A stretch of DNA of 64,000 nucleotides from Metopolophium dirhodum. Lineage: Eukaryota; Arthropoda; Insecta; Hemiptera; Aphididae. The DNA is taken from positions 14,260,001-14,324,000 of the forward strand of contig NC_083562.1 of assembly GCF_019925205.1 (NCBI RefSeq), in the 5' to 3' direction. A program made the position numbers and the translations under genes. The notes under the pieces were generated by a model. That model was not told where the DNA came from, made no database searches, and saw only the letters and a program-made list of their open reading frames with translations. Shown here piece by piece: positions 50,801 to 61,300 of the stretch (the first letter of the stretch is position 1; the number at the start of each line of letters is the position of its first letter).

Positions 50801-53800
50801 TATTACATTTTAAAACCTTAGACATAAAAAGAAAATTTTTTAGAAATTTCTAACTCAAAATAATTTGCATATTTTTGTGATTTTTACGCTTTAGTCAAAA
50901 TTTAAACTTTAAATCAAAACATTGAACTAGAAAACATTTTCTAGCCCCTATAATTTGGCATTTGCCCCAGTTGCCCCCTACCCCTTAAGTACACCACTGT
51001 AGATAACATGTCATCTACAACTTCCAAATGTATATTAATTTCTACGCCTATGATCAAAGTGTCACTATTATTTTGAAAATGTTGGACACAATAAACAAAA
51101 TTATTTTTCCTTAAAGCTTATAAAAAATGTTCACTAAATATAATTGAATGAAGTGTATTATTGTTTATATAGGTATATTTTATGAAATGTATATAATACA
51201 AATTCAGTGTATTAAAAGTATTAAGTAAAAGTTTATTTTTTGTTATTTTATTATACATTTATAATATATTATTCCTAGTTATATCCATGGTAGAACCAAC
51301 TATCAAATAGTCAACAGATCAAATAATCCAGCCATTCGATTTTAATGATTCTTAATTTTTTTAACCAAAAACAAAAAACCCTATTATCTATGGAAATTTT
51401 ATCACATATAATTTTGTAGTGTGCCCTTAAAATTAAAAATAGCCACTTACCTTTTTCAGTAATAGTATGCAACACTCTAGTTATCATTGCTTCAGATCCT
51501 TTTGGTATGTCCTCAAGAAGTCTAAACATTTCAGCTGAATTCATTGGCATATTTTGAATAGGTTGTGGTAAAAGTTTTATAATTGAACGTTTTACTTCTC
51601 CTTGAGAGTTAGAAAATACAGCTGCTAATCTATTGGATTATAAAATAAATTGTATATAATATATACCAGCATAAATTAAATATTGAATTAAGTATATAAA
51701 TCATACTCATGAATTAGTTCGTAGTTATCGGCCATTAACATGAAATATAGGTATAAGCAAGCTGTAGTCGAGTCTTCATCCCACACTTCAGATTTGACCA
51801 ATCGGCCTGTTTCATGACCAAAAAGTACATCAGGGGGAAGTTGTAATCTTAAGAATCCCAAGTAAAAAGTAGCATATTCTTCAATAATATTTTTCAAATC
51901 TTTATTTTTATACAATTTACTGATAAAATTCAATGCAATCTCTCGAAGCTAAAAATATTTAACACAATTCAATTGGTACTAAAAGATACTAAAAATATCA
52001 AACTTTTTATTTTATAAGTATTTATATTTAATAAAATAAAATTTTTCCAATAATTGGAAGTAAAATAAAAGATAAATTATTATATTGTGTACACAGTACA
52101 GTTTAATATTGATGTTACACAATTTAAATACAGTAAATTTTCTCGAGTCTCAAGTCTCAAAATTTACTTCAGAAAGCTGTATTGCTGATTAACAATGCCC
52201 CCTCATACCCAAGGGTTTTGAATTTTTTTTTATCAAGTCTATGTTTTTTAAAGTGGGAATTTACTTATTTAAGGTTGTTGCATCACTTTATTTTGCAGAT
52301 AATTAAGTTTACTGTATTTATTTTCTCTGATAATATTTAATGATCTATACAGACAAAAATCATAATATTATTTTAGGGTTTAGTCTTAAAAGAATTGTAA
52401 TATTTAATCAATTTCACATTTTATTAAAAAATAAGTATTATTTATCGACTTATTATAGGATTATTATCTAGGCAATGACATAGGCTTTTTATTATATTTT
52501 AATTTTAAAGCGAGTTATGAGTATTTTAAGATGTACAAACAATTTACAATTTTAAAATACTCATAATTCTCTTTAAAATTAAAATATAATAAAAAGCGTA
52601 TGTCGTTGCCTATATAATAATCCTACCTTAACATTTTAAAATAGGGAAATTCATTTTAATTTTTAACTAACAGAGATTAACGTGGTCTGTCTGCTGGGCA
52701 TAAAATCTGCTTTGTTACGCACTTATAAGATAGAGACAACAAATGTCACTACAATGTCCCCTTAAATGTCACACATTTTATTTGTTGTAAAAATTAATTT
52801 TCAGTATTAAAAATATATTGCGAGAAATAACTCATCAAAATTTATTTTTAACAATATCATTAAAGTTAATAATGTAAATATTGAAATTTTAGATTAGAGA
52901 CTACTGACGTAAGATCGCCCGGTGGCGGGGTGATACATTTTATATCTCTATATCTGGTTAGTATGTGTAAGTTGATATCTCATTATAATATTTTTTTATA
53001 TCAACATTTAATTATTAAATAGTAAATACACTTATATATAGTATATTTTAATACATTACTTTATCATTCTTATGTGAAGTGAAGAAAAGAAGTGCATTTA
53101 AATACACTAACTGTCTTGGAGGACGTTTAGTAACCAATTCATTGAGAATGAATAGACCAAATGCATGATCACCACAAATTTCTTTCAAAATATCTACAGC
53201 ATCATCAGTAATAAATGGACTTTCAAAATAAAAAGTGGTTATAGCACTATAAATATTTTACAAGAATTAAAATCAAAAGTATGTTATTTTAATTAAAAAA
53301 TCAATTTACTCTTCTTTTTCTTTGGGATCTCCAATACCTAATGCGCCTCTGATAAGTGCACATAAAACAGTACTATAATTTTGTTCTGAAGTTAAAGTAT
53401 TTCTGAATGCTGTTGGCAGTTTAATAAATCCTTGACATACACTATACTCTTCATACAACCATGATAAGCATAAATTCATATTTTTAGGAATATCTAGATT
53501 TATATAGTCGAGTATAGCTAAACAAAGAATGAATACAATTTATACTAAGTTTGTAATTATTTTTTCAATGAAGTACATTAATAAATATTACTTACTGTTG
53601 CGAAAATCATCACTACACATAACTGCCACTTTAGTTATAGCTTTAATGTGTACTTCTTTAAACTGTTTTGACAAAACAATTTTACTTGTGTCTAAAACTC
53701 TAAGTAAAGCATCGATAGATAGTTCTTCAGCTTCAGTAGGATCAATTTGACAGTTATTCATATTTAATTCTGCTGGTTGAGCTAAAAGTATATCTTCTTC

Positions 53801-56800
53801 CTCCATTTTTATAATTTCTTCTTTTACTCCTTCTAATGATTCATCATCATTTTGGATTATGTATTTCAGATCAGGAATAACAATATCTGATCCACATATT
53901 TGAGTTGCTAATAATTTGGCAACATGTTTAATGTGGCTATCAGTACCAGCTGCAGCTATTGGAGTATAATTTGTTACAAAAGCTGAAGGCAATTTTGATG
54001 GTAATTTTGGCTATAAATTAAAATATAAACAACTCTTAGAAAAAAAAACGTTTTAAGAAAATTTTTAATTAGGACCCCCCCATGATTATGTTTAAATTAT
54101 GCATTTATTCAGTATTTAAGAGAGTTATGACCATTTTTAATTTTTGCTATATTATATACACATAACTTGTTAAAAAATTGAACTATAGTAAAAAACCAAC
54201 ATACGAACACAGCTAATGTTCTTACCATCAAGTTTTATAATAGATCGATTCACTCTACTTTTTTAAACAAACGGAGCTAAACGCGATCGGCTAAGCGTAA
54301 ATTTGCTATGTTTTGCACTTTTAAGACAGAGACAACACATGCGGGTGTGGTGTCCTCTTATAGTTGTTTGAGCAGTTTATTTATAAATGGCAATTTTCAT
54401 GGCAAATTAATTTATGGATGTGTTATATTTGAATTTAATGATATATAATTGCATACAAAAATGATTTTAACAAGGATATGGTGTATCAGTCTCTATTTCT
54501 AAGGACATTATCTAATTTATTTATATGATTAAGTAATTTAATATTTTCTATTAGTGATACAGTAAGGTGCATTAATTTTGCCCAAAAACATCTAAAAAAT
54601 ACTAAAATATTCTGCTAATAATTCTTAGGCAGATAAAATATGCTGATAATGTGTTTTTTTTACTTGTAAGAGTTTAAAAATGTGTGCACAAGTTAAACAT
54701 TTATAATAAGAAAGTAGAAATATATGTGTAATAGTATAGGTTTACATTAAACTTTATACATTTATAATATTTACATATACCATCTATATTCTATTAACTA
54801 AACATCATGTAAACATATGCATAAACTGAAAATAATTATTTCTTTTCTTTGGCCACATTTTAAACAGTTAAACAATTATTACTGATTTAATTACAAACAA
54901 ATTATTGAAAATTTCTATCATTTTTAATTTTTAATTTAAAATATGTTTTTTCTTCGGTGAAATAGTAAATACAATATATTCTTAAATATGAAATGTAGGC
55001 TGAATTATTACCTAATCCTTAAAATAGGCTTTACTATGTAAAATAATTTTTTTTCAACAAATTCTATAGTACATAAGTTATCCACATTTTTCACCCCCAT
55101 TGAGCTGCATGGTCAATAAATATAAGTAAAAATCTAAAAATCTGCTCTCTACATATAACATACTATCAATTGTTATAAAATAATATCATATATTATTGTT
55201 ATTAACTTATAAGCCAATACTGAAATATAGTAGAATGGTGTAAATATGTTCATGGTATAAATAGCTTAAAATTAGTCTAAATATTTTGAAAATTTGATTG
55301 TGCATAGAAAATAATATTTTTCATAATGGTAAAACAAATAATAACAAATAATCTTAACAAATCTTAACAAATAATATTTTTTAAATTACAACATAACTAT
55401 AGTAAGTTGTTTAAGAGGACGCTATACCCGCATGCGTTGTCTCCGTCTTACAAATATACAACATAGCAAAAACTGTTTAGCGCAGGAAAGGCTACAATCA
55501 TAACTAAGAAACGAGATTTTCACCACATAAAAAGGAAAACTTTGGCTGTGCAACATTGTTTTTATTTTTTTGATATTGTTTATATGAAAAAAGTTCTTAT
55601 TGTTTTAAAAACCATAATTGTTTGTTTTTCAAACTTGAAAAACTTTTTTCATATAAATGATATCAAAAAATAAAAACAACATTGCACAAACAAAGTTCTC
55701 CTTTTTATGTGGTGAAAATCTTGTTTCTTAATTATGATTGTAGCCTTCTCGGTTTTTTCTCCGCGCAAAACAGTTTTAGCTATGTTGTACATTTGTAATT
55801 CGGAGACAACACATGCGGGAGTAACGTCCTCTTAAGGAAAGTTCCATCTAGATCTAATTGGCTACCAGAAACCAGAAGTTGAAGGTAGAATTATTTTTTC
55901 TGATTTAAAATGTGATAAATTATCATTGATAACAGACAAAAATACATCATTATAATACCAATACATTTATTTCACCACTCAGAATCTAAAATTTGGTGAG
56001 CATTGTTCAGAACTTAAGAAATCACTATGTAATATTTATATTATCTTAATATAATTATATATATTTACCATAAATGTCATTATTAGGTTTGTGATGGATT
56101 CTGGTGATAATTTTTCAAGTACCCATGCTTTAACTGTATTAATATGTCGATCTGGTGGTGTACCTTCAGTACATCTCTTTTTTTCTGGAATCTCATCTTT
56201 ATCTGGTTTTTTATCTTCTTTATCATCATTCTTACGTTTTAAAGATCGCAATAACTTTTTACTATCTTCATTTTTTGACAAAACCTGAAGTGCTTTCATA
56301 ATCTAAAAATAAAACAGAATAATATGTAATGCAAGTTTAAATGTTAAATCAATGTAACTGTTGTATAACTACTTCTTGATTGGAAGCGCCAATGTCCAAT
56401 AATAGTCTTCCAATAGTTTGCTGATGTTCAGTTGAAGCAGGGAGACGCAATAAACTTAATAATTGTAGTTTTAGATTTTTCTGAACAGAGGTTGATTGAC
56501 TCAGAGTTAAAGAATTTGGTATGTTTTCTAAAAAAAATGAATTAAAAAATACAAATTAATTTTAAATTGTTTAGTAATGATTTTTACATTATATTTCTTA
56601 CTAGTTAATGTTTCTAATGTAGTTACAACTTTTTCAATAAATGACACACGGAATTTGGCAATCAATGTTAATGACCCCATGCAAGTCATTAAATTTGCAC
56701 AGCCTACATTACCAGAATGACAAAATCTTGAAAGAAGATCAAACAATACCCTAAAATTCAATATCGTTGTCAATATAATATTATATTTTTTGTTTTATAC

Positions 56801-57659
56801 TTTAATATATAAATATATAATTGTATAATCAGTACTTTGCTTCATCTTCAAGTCTTCTACGGCGGGTAACTTTAAGAGTTAAAGGTATATCTTCAAGTGA
56901 CATATCATTTTCACGATCTACACCACCTTCACCTTTGTATGTTTGCACAAGTATTACCGTTTCCATGAATTTAATTACTTGAGTACGAATACTACAAAAA
57001 ATTGTTAAAATTAGGTTATTCCTAATAGTACATATAAAAAAATATCAATAATTCTTAAATACCCTTCATTATCATTGTCAATCATGTTAATTACATGCGA
57101 TTTCAGATTGGATAAATCTTGCCATACATTTGATAGATCAGAACTAGGTAAATCAATCATTGATATCCATTGTAATCCAGCTCTGTATATATTGCTAGCT
57201 GCTTGAACCACTCTTTTTTGAACTACAAGTGATCGATCTTCCAGTAACATTAATACATTTGGTAATGTGACACATACATTCGACTTTTCTTTATTGCTAA
57301 AAAAAAAATAGTAATTAAATATCTTTAACAGTAGTAGTTCTCAAACCAAATTACCAGCATTCTTCTATGAACGCTACAACAAATTTTCTTATTGTTGAAC
57401 TATGATCATTTTGATACGCAATTACATCATTAATAAACTGTGGTAAAAATTTTGGTTCTTGATACAACAGTACTTCTTTAGCCTTAAGTAGTAAATCAAG
57501 TTTAGTGTTTTCATCAGGAGCCACAGCAGCTTCATTTAAAATACTGGTCACCTAAACAGAATAAAATATGGACAACAATGAATACTATTTTCTTTAGAAT
57601 TAAAATTGTATTCTTTAGTTAACCTGCTCAGTAGGACTTTGACTACGTTCTACACGCAT
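44863..57659 (-). CDS. SYMPK: Symplekin, scaffold of mRNA 3'-end processing
   Basis: Seventeen exons, all phases consistent, 1089 aa: 57659-57624, 57551-57355, 57296-57063, 56991-56836, 56750-56602, 56527-56373, 56302-56069, 54010-53596, 53517-53310, 53246-53060, 51948-51707, 51629-51451, 47614-47454, 47378-47255, 47145-46781, 46717-46589, 44961-44863. The N-terminal HEAT region is recognisable from VRKFVVAFIEE and LEDIPLTLKVTRRRRLEDE. A basic linker follows (RSLKRKNDDKEDKKPDKDE), then YTPIAAAGTDSHIKHVAKLL. The C-terminal Symplekin_C domain includes LLMRTVIQSLTTFPRL and WEGFIKCCQKTKP, nearly identical to animal symplekins. Symplekin scaffolds CPSF/CstF, the histone pre-mRNA cleavage complex and Ssu72. 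The N-terminus is shorter than the human one. A minus-strand AATAAA at 44802-44807 lies about 56 bp past the stop, so the 3' UTR is probably very short. Confidence 0.96.
46231..46494 (+). repeat. 132-bp tandem duplication in the last symplekin intron
   Basis: Two directly adjacent 132-bp units (46231-46362 and 46363-46494) differing at only a few positions. Because 132 is a multiple of three, a plus-strand reading frame stays open through both and repeats a 44-residue block containing CKLYETCEFSKSLVTKHE. A poly-C tract precedes it at 46200. Confidence 0.92.
48429..48593. mobile_element. 165-bp MITE with 8-bp target duplication
   Basis: Ends CATAGGCGCGATTTGG and (other strand) CATATGCGCAATTTGG are imperfect inverted repeats. 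The element is flanked by identical ATAAAATG at 48421-48428 and 48594-48601. It lies in symplekin intron 47615-51450, next to the GATAD1-like gene. Confidence 0.88.
48628..48757. repeat. Dispersed transposon fragment, copy B
   Basis: Homologous to 41896-42032 (see that entry). It keeps the right terminal CTAGTTGCACC and lacks the left end. Confidence 0.8.
49158..49742 (-). CDS. GATAD1-like protein without GATA zinc finger, nested in a symplekin intron
   Basis: A single-exon ORF of 194 aa; the ATG at 49742-49740 (MNSSSEEDS) is chosen over an upstream in-frame GTG. It lies inside symplekin intron 47615-51450 on the same strand. The core resembles the C-terminal module of GATAD1: VGDIVSL (63-69), FYAQI (78-82), the CEK-x-A-x-I-x-WLAP block (91-102) and a later F-VM-S-P-N-F-EYK segment. 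GATAD1 belongs to a KDM5/SIN3-associated chromatin complex. The family's N-terminal Cys4 GATA finger is absent; the N-terminus is instead acidic and Ser-rich, and the C-terminus ends in an acidic then Lys/Arg tail. An AATAAA-like minus-strand motif directly abuts the stop. The absence of introns suggests either a retrocopy or a compact nested gene. Confidence 0.75.
   Translation of the reverse strand: MNSSSEEDSPSNPIGILVSHRQLEGWLSQENPIPSPSELYTFRCPYTLRKTEQFRFMNQLWTVGDIVSLSESKSNKIFYAQIIKLHENELCEKRAKIMWLAPKANIGVTDESKKVHYDTFKPNDFVHVSIDSRLVPMHCLTFVMSVPNLFEYKKHIGTDYLVNTHIVSHAERYAESDEDDGPKSKSKVRRLLNK
50150..50176. repeat. Perfect 27-bp hairpin palindrome
   Basis: Arms CACAGAATAGATT and its complement around one A, in symplekin intron 47615-51450. 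Confidence 0.88.
50445..50999. mobile_element. 555-bp hAT-type non-autonomous element with 8-bp target duplication
   Basis: Terminal inverted repeats CAGTGGTGCATTTA and CAGTGGTGTACTTA match at 12 of 14 positions. Identical 8-bp duplications TAGATAAC flank it (50437-50444 and 51000-51007), diagnostic of hAT-like transposition. A poly-C tract lies near its left end. The internal ORF of 87 codons does not resemble a transposase. Confidence 0.92.
52456..52625. repeat. 170-bp hairpin-forming inverted repeat
   Basis: Arms of about 72 bp (left starts TAGGATTATTATCTAGGCAA) are inverted copies differing at few positions, around a loop of roughly 25 bp, in the symplekin intron between exons ending 53060 and starting 51948. 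About 130 bp further right, GAGACAAC...GTCCCCTTA at 52733-52764 resembles the end of the TTAAGAGGAC foldback family, so it is probably the core of a related element. Confidence 0.88.
54240..54360. mobile_element. End fragment of the TTAAGAGGAC foldback family
   Basis: The last 60 bp read TTGCTATGTTTTGCACTTTT... GAGACAACACATGCGG... GTCCTCTTA, closely matching the right arm of the 55411-55835 element. A clear left partner was not found; a C-run at 54073 may mark it. Confidence 0.6.
55411..55835. mobile_element. 425-bp foldback transposon with about 200-bp arms
   Basis: Starts TTAAGAGGACG and ends CGTCCTCTTAA. Almost the whole length is an inverted repeat: left arm to about 55610, right arm from about 55636. 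Matching landmarks are GCATGCGTTGTCTCCG against its complement near 55800, and CACCACATAAAAAGGA against its complement near 55700. The TTAA or TA at each end may be the target duplication, so piggyBac-like or Tc1/mariner-like mobilisation are both possible. It lies in symplekin intron 54011-56068 and has no ORF of its own. Confidence 0.88.
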
Positions 57660-58305
57660 TTTTTTTTTTAAATTTAATTTTCAGTATCTATATTCAGGTG
57701 AATTCAAGCATTGGAAATTGACAAAAGACATGAATATTAAATACTAAGTAGAAATCTATAGAACAGCAAATCGTTATTATTAATTGATACAAAACACGAA
57801 TTATGAATTATGAATTATGATTAACTATCTTAATATTCTTAATTCGTGATACAAAATAAAGAATAAAAAAGAATTACTATTTACAAGGATGGTGCGTTGA
57901 TGGTTTATTAATTTATATTATTGGTTTAATAGTTTGATACCTCAGCGGCTCAGCCAATGGTTTCCGTTATCTATTATCAGTGTTATGACTTTTATCAATG
58001 ATAAAGTGAGCGTAGTCACGTGACTTCAGCTTTATTTTTTTAATAATAAACGTAATTTTTTGGTTTTTACTTTTTTGTAACAAGAGTTATTTATCACAGT
58101 TAATTTTATTTTTATCAATCAATCAATCACAAGCGATGAAAGGATAACAATAATTCAAAAAAAAAAATATATATTTAAAAAAAACACAAAATAATAGTGT
58201 ATTGAAATTGTATACATCCATACTTTTCAACAATTACACGGTTTGTTTGGGCGATGTACGGTGTCGAACACATTCTATGCCATCCGAGGCACATGCACAA
58301 ATCAA
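57660..58305. promoter_or_regulatory. Shared divergent promoter between symplekin and TAK1
   Basis: Only 646 bp separate the start codons of symplekin (minus) and TAK1 (plus), so the two genes probably share a bidirectional promoter. A perfect 12-bp palindrome AGTCACGTGACT at 58014-58025 contains the CACGTG E-box bound by bHLH-leucine-zipper factors. A tandem AATTATG run lies at about 57800-57822. An out-of-frame ATG at 58277 precedes the TAK1 start by 29 bp and could be an upstream ORF if it is transcribed. Confidence 0.55.
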
Positions 58306-61300
58306 ATGGCTATTAAAGAGACACACGGACACAGACAAAAGTTTGTGGAAGAAATTGATTACGATGAAATTGAAAAGCTTGAAGTACATAATTTATATAT
58401 ATAATTGTATAGTAGAGTTTGTTATGTCCAAAGTATATTGATAGGGTTATTTTACGCTATGTAGATTGTTGGAAAAGGGTCATTTGGTGTTGTTTACCGT
58501 GGACGGTGGCGTAACAACTATGTAGCTGTCAAACACATTGACACTGAAGCTGAGCGTAAAGCATTTACAGTTGAAGTTCGACAGTTGTCACGAGTCAACC
58601 ATCCCAATATTGTCAAATTATATGGTGCATGCACGTCAAATCCTGTATGTTTAGTAATGGAATTTGCGGAAGGAGGATCATTATACAACGGTTAGATTGT
58701 TGTATTTATTGATAAAACTTAATTTAAAAAAAGTTAACAATTATTAAGGTATTGCACTGAGTTTTACCTGAAGTACTCATTTTTTTTTGATTCTAAGTTT
58801 TTAATCTTAGTATTTTAATGTGTAATGGAAAAAGAAAAATACATTTAAATCTATTTGTCTTATCAATATATTACTCCATTGATTGTCATTGAAATATTTA
58901 TATATTTTATTTAATTTTAAATGTTAATAGTATTACATTGTAAACCTGAGCCTCAATACAACTTGGGACATGCTGTTAGTTGGACGTTACAATGTGCAGA
59001 AGGTGTAGCATATCTTCATAACATGAAACCTAAACCATTAATTCACCGGTATCCAATTATATTTGTGATTTATAAGCTTTAAACATTTAAAAGTAGAAAG
59101 AAAATATTATTCCTTTTTTTTTCAGTGATTTAAAGCCACCAAATTTACTATTAGTTAATGAAGGAAAAACACTAAAAATATGTGATTTTGGGACTGCTTG
59201 TGACAAAAAAACATATATGACTAATAATAAAGGTAGTGCAGCTTGGATGGCACCTGAAGTATTTGAAGGTTTGAAATTAATAATTTGTACAGCACTAATT
59301 TTTAACTAATCATATTACATTTTATTAAGGTTCAAATTATACTGAAAAATGTGATATATATAGCTGGGGTATTATTTTATGGCAAGTTTTAACAAGACTG
59401 AAACCATTTAATGAAATTGGTGGATCTGCTTATGGAATTATGTGGGCTGTACATAAGGGAACCAGACCACCAATATTTGAACAATGCCCTCGACCGTTCC
59501 AGGAATTGATTACTGAGTATGAAATAATTATAAAAATATTTGTTTGAATATGATCCTATATGCTACCTAGTAAAATAGTCATCAGTATATTATACCTACC
59601 TAAATTTGCCATCCTTATACTATACTCTATTCAACATAGGAAGCGACCCGGGCTACAACCGGTTTTCGTTGGTGAGGTGCAAGTCATACAGAACTGTTTT
59701 CCCTACTTAATCATCCACCAGTAACCAATACACAGAATGATGCCATAATAAGCTATTTTATTGAATAAATATAATCTAAATATTTTATATATCCTTTAAA
59801 AACTGTTTGAATGATCAATGAATTTTAATTATACAACACTATCCTTTAATTATTTGTTGTTTCGTTAAATTAAATTCTCTTTTATTTTTAATTACTTGTA
59901 TTTTTAATAAACAACATACTCTTTTATTATTTATGTGTTTATCTTGGTTTCAAAGTTAACAAATAATTTTACATAATTCACTATTTTATGAATTTGTTGA
60001 ATTTTTTTTTTCGCGTCTAATACAAACATTGCTTAGAAAGTTCAATAATATAATATTCATATGAGAATAAATTCAGTCATTTAAACAAGGAAAAAAAATT
60101 CAACTAAGTTCAACAAGTATTTTCTGGTAATATTCTATAAAAGTTATTAGTTTTAAGTATATAAAACTGAATTGTAGATAGTTAGCCTATTGGATCATAT
60201 TTTTTCCAAATACATTTCAACAGTTTACTATAATGTATATTGTTTTTAAAGGTGTTGGGATCAAAATCCAAATGTTAGGCCATCAATAGATCATGTCGTT
60301 CAGGTTATGAGGATTTTAATACAATTTTGTTCTGGACATGACCAACCATTAATGTATCCCAATTATTGTTATTCCATTAGTATGTATACAATTATTGTAT
60401 TTTTTTGTATACACTTAATAATATATTATTGTATTTGTAGGTAGTGAATTTGAAGAAGACTGTACTTCTGAGGATTCATGTCCAGACATTTCCGACTCCT
60501 ATATTGAAAGCTTAAGTATGTTTATTTACACCATGTGTAATTAAATTAATCCCCAGACAAAAAGTACAGATACATACAGTCCAATCTGAAAAATGTCAGA
60601 TAAAAAGTCCAAAAATACAAATTATTTAATTCACAAAATAACATTTTTTTTTTGCATGTGATTAATACATAATAGTTTTGGTAATAATATTACCTAAAAA
60701 TGCCTATGAAATCAACATTTTTTTTTAAGTTTAAATGTTGTCAATTCAATAATTTGGATTTTTGGATTTTCCTAATTTCTTTTGGATTAGAGTTATTGTC
60801 TTTGGCCTTTGTCCAGACCTTTTGAACAATTATCTTTTGACTCATTACTTAATTTATATCTTGGAAAATATTGGATATTTTTAGTTATTACTGAAAATGT
60901 TTTTGCCTAAATCCCTTGGTTTTGATAGTATATGAAATAGTTAGAGGTATATCATTTTAATAGGAAGTTTTTAAATTTAGTTAGTTTAATAGAATTAGAT
61001 AGAACATTTTAACCTTAACATAGTAAATCTAATTTTTTGACATGAACCCTGGTGCTTTTTAGACATAATCTGTAACAATTATTTAGGGTGATTTATAGTT
61101 TCTTAATTTTTTTCCTTTTGGCGTCTCCATTTAAAAAAAACTCTTTGGGTTCCCCTGGTGGCCAATCCGACACTGTTATTATCATTTTATGTTAAATTTC
61201 TTCATTGTGGAATATTTCTTATTGTAAAACTAAATGTTATAACTATGACATGGAACTTCACACATTTGCATCCTTCTTAGGAAGCTTCAAATCAAAATGT

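Noticed and set aside
58202..58441. ORF of 79 codons over the TAK1 first exon
   Set aside because: It is in a different frame from the conserved EEIDYDEIE reading and extends into the intron; the TAK1 frame has strong homology.
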